A DNA stretch of 46,880 nt from Stenotrophomonas raiganjensis (SeqCode) (GCF_030658505.1 NZ_JAUTXR010000175.1:1-46880); one strand, 5' to 3'. Numbered from the stretch's first letter, positions 1 to 9,823 are shown. Translations and numbers: made by a program. Notes: generated by a model from the letters alone, not told the origin.

Positions 1-118
1 GCGTTGGCGCCATGGAAGGCGCCATCGAGCTTACAGGGACGTACTTGCAGCGTCCCCTGCATGGCCCACCCGCCCGGCCAAGCACGCGATCCGCTCTACG
101 CGTCCAACCACGAGGGGC
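1..118. repeat. Intergenic palindromic sequence downstream of murU
   Basis: No gene is visible here. Bases 36-56 form a hairpin (GGGACG, loop, CGTCCC), preceded by a GGCGCC-rich inverted repeat at 6-24. It follows the murU stop and could terminate the recycling operon, although no clear T-run follows. It resembles short intergenic repeats common in Xanthomonadaceae; that resemblance is from memory, not a search. Confidence 0.4.
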
Positions 119-829
119 TCAGCCGTTCGCCGCCAACTCAACATCCAGCGCGCGCAGCCGATCCACGGTGCCGACATCGGTCCAGCGCCCGCGATGGTGC
201 TGACCGGTCATCAACCCCTGTGCCATGAAATGCTTCTGCAGCGGCACCACCGAGAACTTCGGCGGCACCCGCTCGCTGCCCGGCGCATCACCGATCACCG
301 CGCGCCAGTCGGCCACGATCGAAGGACGGTACACGCCGATGCCCGCATAGGTCAGGCACGGCCCCGTGCGGTCGTGGTGCAGCAGGCCCTGCGCATCGAG
401 TCGGTAGTCACCGTCGGGGTGTTGCGCCGGATTGTCGACCAGCACCAGGTGTGCCTGGCCCTGCGGCTCGCGCGGCAGCGTGGCGAAATCGAAATCGGTC
501 CAGATGTCGCCGTTCACCACCAGGAACGGAGCGTCGCCCAGCACCGGCAGCGCGTTGAGGATGCCGCCGCCGGTTTCCAGCGGGGTCTGCCCTTCGTACA
601 TGAAATGCAGGCGCAGGCCCCACTGGCTGCCATCACCCAGCGTCGCCGGGAACTGTTCGGCCAGCCACGCGGTGTTGACCACGACCTCGCGCACGCCGAG
701 CGCCGCCAGGCGCTCCAGGTGCCAGACGATCAGTGGCTTGCCGGCCACTTCCAGCAGCGGCTTGGGCGTGTGCAGGGTCAGCGGGCGCATGCGCTCGCCG
801 AGGCCGGCAGCAAAGACCAGCGCCTTCAT
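119..829 (-). CDS. murU: N-acetylmuramate alpha-1-phosphate uridylyltransferase MurU
   Basis: A 236-residue sugar-1-phosphate nucleotidyltransferase. In the anabolic recycling route it converts MurNAc-1-phosphate and UTP to UDP-MurNAc in the cytoplasm, bypassing de novo synthesis. The nucleotide-binding signature GLGERMRPLT is at residues 10-19, with the conserved KPLL just after. The ETGGGI loop (85-90) and the metal-binding VNGD (105-108) are typical of the family. Length matches MurU of Pseudomonas. The start overlaps the stop of the upstream kinase gene by 4 bases (ATGA), so the two are translationally coupled. A generic mannose/glucose-1-phosphate guanylyl- or thymidylyltransferase is the alternative, but the AmgK-type neighbour argues for MurU. 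Confidence 0.88.
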   Translation of the reverse strand: MKALVFAAGLGERMRPLTLHTPKPLLEVAGKPLIVWHLERLAALGVREVVVNTAWLAEQFPATLGDGSQWGLRLHFMYEGQTPLETGGGILNALPVLGDAPFLVVNGDIWTDFDFATLPREPQGQAHLVLVDNPAQHPDGDYRLDAQGLLHHDRTGPCLTYAGIGVYRPSIVADWRAVIGDAPGSERVPPKFSVVPLQKHFMAQGLMTGQHHRGRWTDVGTVDRLRALDVELAANG

Positions 830-1851
830 CGGCCCACGCGCATGGGCGCGGCCAGTTCGGACAGCGCCGGCTTGATGCGCTCTTCCAGCAGTCGCTGCAG
901 GGGGGCCAGTTCGCGATAGCGCGGCAGCACCTCATCCAGGTAGCCGATGAAGCGCGGTGCGTCGTCCAGGTAATGGCCCTTGTTGTCGCGGTAGCGCAGG
1001 CGGCAGAACAGGCCGAGGATCTTCACGTGGCGCTGGATGCCCATCCAGTCGGCATCACGCAGGAAAGTAGCGCGGTCGGGCACCGGCAGGCCGGCGTCGC
1101 GCGCGCGCTCGCGGTACAGCGCCAGCCACTCGTCCACGCGCTGCAGCGGCCAGCTCAGGAAGGCGTCCTTGAACAGGCTCACCGCGTCGTAGGCGATCGG
1201 GCCGCGCACCAGGTCCTGGAAATCCAGCACCGCCGGGCCGTCGTCGACCGGCATCAGGTTGCGTGGCATGTAGTCGCGGTGGGTCATCAGCTGGGCCTGG
1301 CCCAGCGCGTTGTCCATCAACCGGCGGTGTACCAGCTGCAGGCCTTCGATCTCGCCGCAGTCCAGCGCCAGGTTCAGGTGGCGCTGCAGGAACCACTCGT
1401 CGAACAGGCCGGCATCGCGTTGCAGCAGCGCTTCGCCGAACTGGCCGAAGTCGGCCGGCACCGGAATCGCCTGCAGGCGCAGCAGTTGTTCGATCGAGCG
1501 ACCGAACCATTCATCGGCATTGCGCTCGTCGAGGATCCTGGCCAGGGTCGGGCCGCCGAGATCTTCCAGCAGCAGGAAGCCGGCCTCCAGGTCTTGCGCC
1601 AGCAGTGCGGGCACGCGCAGGCCGTTGTCGTGCAGCAGGCCGCGCATGCGCAGCCACGGCCGCGGATCTTCCAGCCCCGGCGGGGCGTCCATCACGATGT
1701 GGCTGCCGCGCGTGCTGGTGGTGCGCCAGTAGCTGCGCATGCCGGCGTCAACCGAAGCGCGTTCGACCACCGCATTCGTATCTTCGAGCTGGGTACGGGC
1801 CCATTGCAGGCGCTGCGCGCTGCGCTGGGGATCGGAGGCGGGTTCGGTCAT
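826..1851 (-). CDS. amgK: N-acetylmuramate/N-acetylglucosamine kinase AmgK
   Basis: A 341-residue aminoglycoside-phosphotransferase-fold kinase. AmgK phosphorylates the anomeric hydroxyl of MurNAc (and GlcNAc), and MurU then uses the MurNAc-1-phosphate. The catalytic loop HRDYMPRN lies at residues 191-198 and the metal-binding DFQD at 210-213. The reading frame is open further upstream, but the extension crosses a SMAG palindrome, so the ATG at 1851 (MTEPASDPQ) is the likely start. The next gene, murU, begins inside the stop codon. The pair bypasses fosfomycin-sensitive MurA in organisms that carry it. Confidence 0.87.
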   Translation of the reverse strand: MTEPASDPQRSAQRLQWARTQLEDTNAVVERASVDAGMRSYWRTTSTRGSHIVMDAPPGLEDPRPWLRMRGLLHDNGLRVPALLAQDLEAGFLLLEDLGGPTLARILDERNADEWFGRSIEQLLRLQAIPVPADFGQFGEALLQRDAGLFDEWFLQRHLNLALDCGEIEGLQLVHRRLMDNALGQAQLMTHRDYMPRNLMPVDDGPAVLDFQDLVRGPIAYDAVSLFKDAFLSWPLQRVDEWLALYRERARDAGLPVPDRATFLRDADWMGIQRHVKILGLFCRLRYRDNKGHYLDDAPRFIGYLDEVLPRYRELAPLQRLLEERIKPALSELAAPMRVGR

Positions 1852-1863
1852 GCAGGCATATCC

Positions 1864-1884
1864 GGGCGCGCCAGGCGCGCCTAC
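1864..1884 (-). repeat. SMAG/REP palindrome
   Basis: GTAG followed by a GGCGCGCC-type inverted repeat, read on the minus strand. It sits between the YeaQ-like gene and amgK. Confidence 0.6.
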
Positions 1885-1915
1885 GTCGGGAACAGGAAGG
1901 GGGACGGGGGCGGAG

Positions 1916-2185
1916 TCAGCGGCGGCCGCTGAACAGGCGCAGGATGGCCAGCACGGCCACCGCACCAATCACCGCGCCGAGGAAGCCGGCGGGCTCGCCG
2001 GGGGCGTACCAGCCCATGTACTGGCCGAACCAGCCGGCCAGCAGGGCGCCGAGGATGCCCAGCACGATGGTCAGCAGGCAGCCCATGCGGTTGTTGCCGG
2101 GCATGAAGAAGCGCCCGAGCAGGCCGACGAAGAAGCCGACCAGCAGGATGTACAACCAGCTGCTGCTGCCGAACAGACCATTCAT
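1916..2185 (-). CDS. GlsB/YeaQ/YmgE-family small membrane protein
   Basis: An 89-residue, very hydrophobic, glycine-rich protein with three predicted membrane helices (about 10-27, 35-54, 66-84). Glycine motifs such as GLLGRFFMPG between helices 1 and 2 are typical of the transglycosylase-associated (GlsB/YeaQ/YmgE) family of general-stress inner-membrane proteins, whose biochemical role is unknown. The ATG at 2185 gives the family length of about 82-90; an upstream in-frame ATG at 2224 would add a hydrophilic tail and is less likely. It lies upstream of amgK on the same strand, with 64 bases and a REP element between. Confidence 0.82.
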   Translation of the reverse strand: MNGLFGSSSWLYILLVGFFVGLLGRFFMPGNNRMGCLLTIVLGILGALLAGWFGQYMGWYAPGEPAGFLGAVIGAVAVLAILRLFSGRR

Positions 2186-2254
2186 GCGCGCGGATTCCGC
2201 TTGAGTGTGGACGCAGCCTAGCAAGGCCAGGCTGCGTCCGTCACGGGTGCCAGA

Positions 2255-3748
<1,494 letters not shown>

Positions 3749-3948
3749 CTGAAACTCCGGTTGCATGGGCTGATCCGCGCATTCTACGCCTGTGCCGGGG
3801 GTAGGGTTTTTCCTACATAACGTCGGGTATTTGGCTGGCTTACGGAAATCCAGGAAACCGATAGGCATGTGCACATGTGGTGACGGACACTGTTCCTGCC
3901 GACGGGATTGCCGGTCGGGACGGCCAGAACCACAAGGAGATACACGTT

Positions 3949-4275
3949 GTGCCTTGGTTTGTCGTGTTGAGGGCACTGGTGCTGATGATGTGGATCGCTG
4001 GGGCGCATGCCGCCGAACCGATCGACATCAACCGCGCCGATGCACAGGCGCTGCAGCAGGGATTGACGATGGTCGGAGCCGCCAAGGCCGAGGCGATCGT
4101 CGAGCACCGGCGCAGACACGGCCCGTTTCACCGCGTCGAGGACCTGACGCAGGTGAAGGGGATAGGGAAAGCAATCGTCGAACGGAATCGACAGCGGATC
4201 ATCGTAGGCAACAGGCTGTTGCCGGCGGATCCGGTACCCGGATCGGTACCGGTGCGAACCGTACCCAGGCGCTGA
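3949..4275 (+). CDS. ComEA-like secreted helix-hairpin-helix protein
   Basis: A 108-residue protein with a signal peptide (residues 1-22, cleavage after AHAA) and a compact double helix-hairpin-helix domain: DINRADAQAL (26-35) and VKGIGKAIVERN (69-80). This is the layout of the DNA-binding ComEA domain, which binds incoming double-stranded DNA in the periplasm during natural transformation. The GTG start at 3949 is chosen because AAGGAG lies 9 bases upstream and it begins the signal peptide directly; a longer frame from 3877 lacks such a site. No other competence genes are nearby, so the role rests on the domain alone. Confidence 0.72.
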   Translation: MPWFVVLRALVLMMWIAGAHAAEPIDINRADAQALQQGLTMVGAAKAEAIVEHRRRHGPFHRVEDLTQVKGIGKAIVERNRQRIIVGNRLLPADPVPGSVPVRTVPRR

Positions 4276-4627
4276 CAGCAGGAATCGTCGGGACCGGCAG
4301 GATGCTGGTTCACCGGCCACGGACAGGAAAGCCGTGACCACCGACCGCCGCAGGATGCGGCACCAATCACCAGGATGGTGGCATCACAGACCTGTGGAAG
4401 GGGCTGAGATACAAACAGGACAGACGCGGCCGCGTGCAGGATGCAACGCTACCCCCACAGCGCAGGATGCGAGGGGGCGGCAGCAGGCCGACAAGGATGT
4501 AACGATTGCCCGGTACGACACATGGCTGTGTCGCCGGGCAGTTTCATTTCCGGCGCCTGGTTTTGCCGCGGCCACCACGGGCTGATGGTGTACGGTGGCC
4601 GCTTCGCATGGAAAGGACACCCGCTGG
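4276..4627. other. Gene-free stretch between comEA-like and L,D-transpeptidase genes
   Basis: Short frames here have no family character or ribosome site. The only clear element is the hairpin at 4507-4540. Confidence 0.5.
4507..4550 (+). terminator. Rho-independent terminator-like hairpin
   Basis: The stem is TGCCCGG then CGACACA, loop TGGC, TGTGTCG then CCGGGCA, with a 2-base bulge. It is followed by the T-rich stretch GTTTCATTTC. It separates the comEA-like gene from the transpeptidase gene. Confidence 0.6.
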
Positions 4628-5713
4628 ATGCTTCCGCACCGCCCTTCGACCCTGATGCTCGCCCTGGCACTGGCCCTGCCGCTGCTGGCTCACGCGGCTG
4701 CGCCGACACCGGCTGCCAAGCCCGCTGCTGCCACTGCCGGCACCCCCGAGGTGCGCGGGCCGACCGACCTGAAGCCGGGCGAGTACCTGTGGCATCCGGA
4801 AATCTCGCCGACCGGCCCGATCGTGCTGGTGGTCAGCCTCGATGAACAGCGGGCCTACGTCTACCGCAATGGCATCGCCATCGGCCTGACCACGATCAGC
4901 TCGGGCAAGGCCGGGCACGAGACGCCGACCGGTGTGTTCACCATCCTGCAGAAGGACAAGGACCACAAGTCCAACCTCTACAACAGCGCGCCGATGCCCT
5001 ATATGCAGCGGCTGACCTGGGACGGCATCGCCCTGCATGGCGGCAGCCTGCCCGGCCACCCGGCCTCGCACGGCTGCGTGCGCCTGCCGCAGGCGTTCGC
5101 GCAGAAGCTGTTCAGCGAAACCCAGCGCGGCGATACGGTGGTGGTGGCCGATGCCAAGAGCTCGCCGATGACCCTGGCCTATCCGTCGGTGCTGGCGCCA
5201 GTGAACGCGCGTGGCCAGGCGCTGCCGGAGACGGAGGGCGGGGCGCCGGCGCAGGCCTGGTGGAACGACAGTGCGGCTCCGGCCGGGCAGGTCGGCATCC
5301 TGGTCAGCCTGCACGACCAGCGCCTGTACGTGCTGCGCGATGGCGTGATGATCGGCGAGTCGCCGCTGAAGGCCGACGCGCTGCCGGCGTTCCAGGGCAC
5401 CACGCTGTTCGTGATGGGGCAGGGCTACAGCGATACGCCCAGCCCGCTGGACGTGAACCAGCGCCTGCACCAGTGGACAGCCTATCCGCTGCTGGGCCAG
5501 GACCGTGCCCAGGCCACCCCGGACCTGTTGGCCACGCCCTCGCTGCCGATGGCGCTGCCGGCCGATTTCGCCCGCCAGCTGTACCAGGTGCTGGTGCCGG
5601 GCACGACCCTGCTGGTGACCTCGTTGCCGGCGGTCCGCCCAAGCCCGGCTGAATCCGGAATGCAGCCGGTCTTGGAATCCGAGCCGCCAGGGTCCACCCT
5701 CAAGGGCAACTGA
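4628..5713 (+). CDS. L,D-transpeptidase (YkuD domain) with degenerate second copy
   Basis: A 361-residue exported protein: signal peptide 1-24, Ala/Pro linker, then a YkuD L,D-transpeptidase domain at about 65-175. The catalytic signature is complete: H137 in ALHGG and C150 in SHGCVR. L,D-transpeptidases form 3-3 peptidoglycan cross-links or attach proteins to peptidoglycan through DAP in the periplasm. Residues about 221-330 repeat the beginning of the YkuD fold (ILVSLHDQRLYVLRDGVMIG mirrors the first copy) but lack the His and Cys motifs. ATG 4628 is chosen because it begins the signal peptide. The next gene, 17 bases downstream, is another transpeptidase-family protein. Confidence 0.82.
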   Translation: MLPHRPSTLMLALALALPLLAHAAAPTPAAKPAAATAGTPEVRGPTDLKPGEYLWHPEISPTGPIVLVVSLDEQRAYVYRNGIAIGLTTISSGKAGHETPTGVFTILQKDKDHKSNLYNSAPMPYMQRLTWDGIALHGGSLPGHPASHGCVRLPQAFAQKLFSETQRGDTVVVADAKSSPMTLAYPSVLAPVNARGQALPETEGGAPAQAWWNDSAAPAGQVGILVSLHDQRLYVLRDGVMIGESPLKADALPAFQGTTLFVMGQGYSDTPSPLDVNQRLHQWTAYPLLGQDRAQATPDLLATPSLPMALPADFARQLYQVLVPGTTLLVTSLPAVRPSPAESGMQPVLESEPPGSTLKGN

Positions 5714-5730
5714 GTCCCCTCGTTGTGCCC

Positions 5731-6456
5731 ATGACTGCATCCCGCCTGTGCCGGCTGGCCGCGTTCGGCCTGCTGGCGACCTCGGCCAGCGCCCCGGCGC
5801 TGGCACAGACGCCCGCCCTCGCCACCAGTGCCGATGATCTGGCTGCCCTGCTGTCGCGCAGTGCGCCCAAGGCCGACCGCCACGTGTTGCAGCTGGCGGC
5901 GCACGCCATGCGCTGCGCGCTGCAGCGGCCGGAGCTGGGCATCAATGGTGATCGCCTCAGCGTGATCGATTATTCGCGGCCGTCCACCGAGCCGCGTCTG
6001 TGGGTGTTCGACCTGGCCCACCAGCGCCTGCTGTTCGAGGAATGGGTGGCGCATGGCCGCAACAGCGGTGAGAACCGCACCGAACACTTCTCCAACCGCG
6101 ATGGCAGCTTCATGTCCAGCCTCGGCGCGTTCACCGCGCAGGAGACCTACATGGGCGGCAACGGCTATTCGCTGCGCCTGGCCGGGCTGGAGCCGGGCTT
6201 CAACGACCGCGCACGCGAACGCGCCATCGTCATCCACGGTGCGCCTTACGTGAACCCGGCCACCGCGCAGCTGCAGGGGCGATTGGGTCGCAGCCTGGGT
6301 TGCCCGGCGGTGCGCCTTTCGGTGGCAAAACCACTCATCGATGCGTTGCGCGGCGGCACGATGGTGTTCGCCTATTACCCCGACCAGGACTGGCTGAAGC
6401 ACTCGCAGCTGCTGGGCGGCGAGTGCGGTGGCCAGGGTACGCTCGCCACGCGGTGA
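5731..6456 (+). CDS. Murein L,D-transpeptidase catalytic-domain (YkuD_2) protein
   Basis: A 241-residue exported protein with signal peptide 1-26 (ending ALAQ). It belongs to the second L,D-transpeptidase-like family (YkuD_2): VIHGAPYV supplies H169 and SLGCPAV supplies C191, spaced as in that family. It probably acts on periplasmic peptidoglycan, but activity has been shown for few members. Start ATG 5731; a GTG two codons earlier is possible. It lies 17 bases after the preceding transpeptidase gene, so the two are probably co-transcribed. Confidence 0.8.
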   Translation: MTASRLCRLAAFGLLATSASAPALAQTPALATSADDLAALLSRSAPKADRHVLQLAAHAMRCALQRPELGINGDRLSVIDYSRPSTEPRLWVFDLAHQRLLFEEWVAHGRNSGENRTEHFSNRDGSFMSSLGAFTAQETYMGGNGYSLRLAGLEPGFNDRARERAIVIHGAPYVNPATAQLQGRLGRSLGCPAVRLSVAKPLIDALRGGTMVFAYYPDQDWLKHSQLLGGECGGQGTLATR

Positions 6457-6490
6457 TGCACGACGGCGCGCGGCATGATGCAATGCGCCG

Positions 6491-7099
6491 ATGAACATCG
6501 ACTCCCTGCTGCACACTCCGAGCCAGGTGATCTCCCGCCTGGACTATCGCCGCGAACGTTGGCGCAACGGCCTGGGTTGGACCCGCGAGATCCTGCGCCT
6601 GCCGGCACAGGGCGATGACTGGGCGCTGCGCCTGTCGGTGGCCGAGATCGAGCAGGACGCCGCGTTCTCCGCTTTTCCCGGCGTGGAGCGCGAGCTGGTG
6701 CTGCTGCAGGGCAATGGCGTGCGCCTGCGCTTCGACAATGGCCGGGTGGCCGAAGTCCTGCCGCCGCATGGGCGGGTGCGCTTTGCGGGTGAGGAAGCAC
6801 TGCACGGCGAACTGGTGGACGGCACCACCCACGACTTCAACCTGATGTGGAAGCGCGAGCTGCTGCAGGCCGAACTGCTGCATCGGCCGCTGGTGGGCGC
6901 GATGTTCTTCTTCTGCGAACCGGGCGTGGCCTGGGCGCTGCACCTGTTGGCCGGGCAGGCCGAATTTGGTGATGACAGTGGATTGCCGCCGATGCAGGCC
7001 GGCGATACCGCGTGGTTGTCGGCCGGTGCGCGGCAACGGCATGCAGTGCAGGGGGGCGGCGAGCTGTTGGCGATCCGGGTGACTGCGGCGGAGGAATGA
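6491..7099 (+). CDS. HutD/Ves-family cupin protein
   Basis: A 202-residue protein of the HutD/Ves family, a bicupin fold associated with histidine utilisation or environmental stress; the enzymatic role is unsettled. Family features seen: an N-terminal WRNGLGWTREIL stretch (about 25-36), DWALRLSVAEIEQDAAFSAFPG (44-65, the classic HutD block), and the HDFNLMW segment near residue 120. No hut genes are nearby, so a histidine-degradation role is not supported by context. It starts 34 bases after the YkuD_2 gene on the same strand. Confidence 0.82.
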   Translation: MNIDSLLHTPSQVISRLDYRRERWRNGLGWTREILRLPAQGDDWALRLSVAEIEQDAAFSAFPGVERELVLLQGNGVRLRFDNGRVAEVLPPHGRVRFAGEEALHGELVDGTTHDFNLMWKRELLQAELLHRPLVGAMFFFCEPGVAWALHLLAGQAEFGDDSGLPPMQAGDTAWLSAGARQRHAVQGGGELLAIRVTAAEE

Positions 7100-7130
7100 T
7101 GCGTCGGCGCCGCGTCATGGTGCGAACCAA

Positions 7131-7204
7131 GGTTCGCACCCACCAGAAAGCGGTTCGCACCCATTAGAAAGCGGTTCGCACCCCCCAGGTGGCGGTTCGA
7201 ACCC
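7131..7204. repeat. Tandem repeat of 21-base period
   Basis: GGTTCGCACCC-like units begin at 7131, 7152, 7173 and 7194, an exact 21-base spacing. The intervening bases (CACCAGAAAGC, CATTAGAAAGC, CCCCAGGTGGC) are partly conserved. The first unit also pairs with the preceding TGCGAACC (7121-7138) as a perfect inverted repeat. It lies between convergent genes. Confidence 0.75.
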
Positions 7205-7218
7205 GTCGAATCCGTCCT

Positions 7219-7240
7219 GTAGATTCACGCCATGCGTGGA
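7219..7240 (+). repeat. SMAG/REP palindrome
   Basis: GTAG head followed by TTCACGC CAT GCGTGGA, with one mismatch in the stem. Adjacent to the 21-base tandem repeat. Confidence 0.65.
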
Positions 7241-7250
7241 CGCGGCAAGC

Positions 7251-8855
7251 TCAATACACATCCCGCCGATAACGCCCGGCCAGCAGCAACGCTTCCTTGC
7301 CGTCCGCTCCCAGCACCTGCTCGATCACCGCATCCACCGCCGGGGCCATGCCCTGCAGGCTGCCGCAGACCAGGATCGTGGCGCCTTCTTCTGCCCACCG
7401 CTTCAACGTGGCGGCTTCGGCCAGCAATCGATCCTGCACGTAGCGATGCGCACCGCCATCGCGGCTGAATACCGCATCCAGCCGCGACAGCGTACCGTCG
7501 GCCAGCATCGCGCGCAGTTCTTCACCGAAGTGGAAGTCGTGCGTGGCGGTGCGCTCGCCGAACAGCAGCCAGGTCCTGCGCGCACCCTGGCGCGCGCGTT
7601 CGTGCAGGTGGGCACGCAGGCCTGCGATGCCAGTGCCGTTGCCGATCAGCAGCAGCGGTACATCGGAGGGGACGCCACGGAAATTGTCGTTGCGGCGCAG
7701 GCGTAGTCGCACCGGTTCGCCGATGGCCGCGTGGTCGCACAGCCAGCCGCTGCCGATGCCGGGCGTGCCATCGGCGCGCAGTTGGCGACGCAGCAGCAGC
7801 TCCACGGCTCCGTCGGCCATCACCGAGGCGATCGAGTACTCGCGATGCGGCAGCGGTTGCAGGGTCGCCAGCAATGCGGGCAGATCACCCGGGGGAACCA
7901 ATGAGGGCAGGTGCGAGCGCGCGACGCGGGCCAGCAACGTCTGCCCGTCATCCAGCACGGTATCCGCATCGAAGCGTTGTGCGTCCAGCCAGGCACGCAC
8001 GGTGTGCGATGCATGCTGCGGGCCGATCTCGGCGATGTCACCGGCCTGCCACTGCGCATCTGCATCGGCCGGTGGCTGCAGGCGCAGCCAGTACACCGGG
8101 CCGCCCGGGCTGCCTGGATTCAGATGTGCGCGCTGCAACAGCGTCCATGGCTGGTACTCGGCCGGGCTCCAGTCGGGCAGTTCGCTGGCGCCACCGCCGA
8201 GTTGCCCCAGCAGCTGCTGCCAATGCCGCAGTGCGCCCGGATCGGCGTTGTCGACTTCAATCGCGTCGAACAGCGGATGTGCGCCGTGCTGGCGCAGCCA
8301 CTGGTCGAGCTGGTGGCCGAATCCGCAGAAGTGGCCATAGCTGCGGTCGCCCAGCGCGAGCACGCCGTAATGCAGGTGCTGCAGCGAAGGCGGCGAGGAC
8401 ATCACACCGCGCAGGAACGGCAGTGCATGATCGGGTGGGTCGCCTTCACCGGTGGTGCTGGCAATGAACAACGCACGCTGGCTGCCGGCCAGCAGCGTGG
8501 CGTCGACGTCATGCAGTCCGCGTACACGTACCGGCATGCCGGCACCGCGCAGGGCCTCGGCACTGCGTTCGGCCAGTTCGCGGGCAAAGCCGGTCTGGCT
8601 CGACCAGACCAGCAGGATCGGCGCGCTATCGCCGGACGCTGCGTCGTCGCGTGGACGACCGCGCCACCACAGTGCAGCGCAGGCCAGCGCATACAGCAGC
8701 ACGGCGAGCGCTGCGACCTGCAATTGCCGTGCCGGAGGTGCGCCCTGCCACCAGGTTTCGCCGAGGTGCAGGCGCAACAGCGCCCCGCCGATGACGGCCA
8801 GTGCGACGAGCACAACGGCATTGCCCAGCAGCGCGCGCGAAGGCCGTCCGCTCAT
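7251..8855 (-). CDS. Membrane-anchored flavodoxin/FAD/NADPH reductase (sulfite-reductase flavoprotein-like)
   Basis: A 534-residue diflavin reductase with an N-terminal membrane anchor (helices about 11-30 and 46-64). It carries a flavodoxin domain (FMN loops SSQTGFA 85-91 and STTGEGDPP 133-141), an FAD-binding ferredoxin-reductase domain (REYSIAS) and an NADPH-binding domain (GNGTGIAGL, CGSLQGM), ending in the SiR-FP-like YRRDVY. It should move electrons from NADPH through FAD to FMN on the cytoplasmic side. It is last in an operon with PepSY-TM, DUF2271, DUF4198 and ApbE genes, and its start overlaps apbE by 4 bases. Without a sulfite reductase hemoprotein nearby, a role feeding electrons to the PepSY membrane protein is more likely than sulfite reduction. 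Confidence 0.82.
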   Translation of the reverse strand: MSGRPSRALLGNAVVLVALAVIGGALLRLHLGETWWQGAPPARQLQVAALAVLLYALACAALWWRGRPRDDAASGDSAPILLVWSSQTGFARELAERSAEALRGAGMPVRVRGLHDVDATLLAGSQRALFIASTTGEGDPPDHALPFLRGVMSSPPSLQHLHYGVLALGDRSYGHFCGFGHQLDQWLRQHGAHPLFDAIEVDNADPGALRHWQQLLGQLGGGASELPDWSPAEYQPWTLLQRAHLNPGSPGGPVYWLRLQPPADADAQWQAGDIAEIGPQHASHTVRAWLDAQRFDADTVLDDGQTLLARVARSHLPSLVPPGDLPALLATLQPLPHREYSIASVMADGAVELLLRRQLRADGTPGIGSGWLCDHAAIGEPVRLRLRRNDNFRGVPSDVPLLLIGNGTGIAGLRAHLHERARQGARRTWLLFGERTATHDFHFGEELRAMLADGTLSRLDAVFSRDGGAHRYVQDRLLAEAATLKRWAEEGATILVCGSLQGMAPAVDAVIEQVLGADGKEALLLAGRYRRDVY

Positions 8856-9823
8856 GTGTCCTGCTCGCCGAGAAGGCGCTGGAAGGCGCTGCTGAGGACT
8901 TCCTGCGGCCCATCCACGGCACGCTGCAGGTAGCGTGCGGCCAGCCCTTCGCGCTCGGCCAGTGCCATGCCCCGTTCACGGCCGAGCACGGTCAGCGCGG
9001 TGGCCCAGGCATCGGCGTGCATGGCGTCGTCGGCGACCACCGTCACCGCTGCGGCGACCTGGCGCACTGGTCTGCCGGTACGCGGATCGAGGCTGTGGCT
9101 GTAAGCCTCGCCATCGGCCTCGTACTGGTGCCAGCGATCCCCCGAGGTGGCGACGGCCCTGCCATCCAATGCCAACACACGCGGCGGCGTTGCGGTGCGC
9201 GCGTCTTCTTCCGGTGCCGATTCCACCAGCACGCGCCATGGCTGGCCGTCCGGCTTGCGGCCGTAGCCGGCCAGTTCGCCGCCGACTTCGATCAGCGCCG
9301 CAGCAATGCCCTGTGTGCGCAGCCAGGCTGCGACGTGGTCGACGCCGAAGCCTTTGGCGATCGCAGAGAGGTCCAGTTCCAGGCCGCCCGGCTGCAGCAG
9401 CGCGTCGCCGTGCCACTGCAGGCGCTGCCAACCGCAGCGATCGCGCGTGGACTGCAGGAGCGCCGCATCCGGTTGGCGGCGTTCACCGGCATGTGCACCG
9501 AAGCCCCACAGTGCAACCAGCGGACCGACGGTGGGATCGAAGGCGCCGCCACTGGTGGACGCGATCGCCTGCGCGCAGGCCAGAACGTGACGGGTTTCGG
9601 CCGGCAGCACGCACCATTGGCCGGCGTTGGTACGGTTGTAACGGCTGAGGTCTGAACCGGGTTCCCAGGTACTCATCTGCGCGACCACCTCATCCAGCCG
9701 CGCCTGGATGCCGGCATGCAGCGGGTGCAGGTCACGCTGGCGCGACGCGACCAGCGACACGCTCCAGGTGGTGCCCATGGTGGTGCCACCGAGGCGGGCG
9801 ATGTCGAGCAGGGGATCGGTCAT
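8852..9823 (-). CDS. apbE: FAD:protein FMN transferase (ApbE family)
   Basis: A 323-residue ApbE protein, which attaches FMN from FAD to Ser/Thr of target proteins. Visible family blocks: TMGTTWSV near the N-terminus, MSTWEPGSDLSRYNR, GGAFDPTVGPLV, the FAD-binding DLSAIAKGFGVD, ALIEVGGELAGYG, and SLDPRTGRPV plus DAWATAL near the C-terminus. Start ATG 9823 gives MTDPLLDIARLGG; neither this start nor the upstream ATG at 9874 supplies a signal peptide or lipobox, although most ApbE proteins are periplasmic. It overlaps the reductase gene by 4 bases and lies 55 bases after the DUF4198 gene. Confidence 0.86.
   Translation of the reverse strand: MTDPLLDIARLGGTTMGTTWSVSLVASRQRDLHPLHAGIQARLDEVVAQMSTWEPGSDLSRYNRTNAGQWCVLPAETRHVLACAQAIASTSGGAFDPTVGPLVALWGFGAHAGERRQPDAALLQSTRDRCGWQRLQWHGDALLQPGGLELDLSAIAKGFGVDHVAAWLRTQGIAAALIEVGGELAGYGRKPDGQPWRVLVESAPEEDARTATPPRVLALDGRAVATSGDRWHQYEADGEAYSHSLDPRTGRPVRQVAAAVTVVADDAMHADAWATALTVLGRERGMALAEREGLAARYLQRAVDGPQEVLSSAFQRLLGEQDT

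Noticed and set aside
733..1932. Long plus-strand frame opposite amgK
   Set aside because: Antisense shadow; the minus-strand gene has clear kinase motifs.
3949..4275. DNA-uptake (competence) locus
   Set aside because: Only one ComEA-like gene is present; neighbours are unrelated.
7131..7204. CRISPR array
   Set aside because: Units are contiguous at 21-base period with no unique spacers and no cas genes.
7251..8855. Assimilatory sulfite reductase flavoprotein
   Set aside because: No hemoprotein subunit or cys genes nearby, and the N-terminal membrane anchor is atypical.
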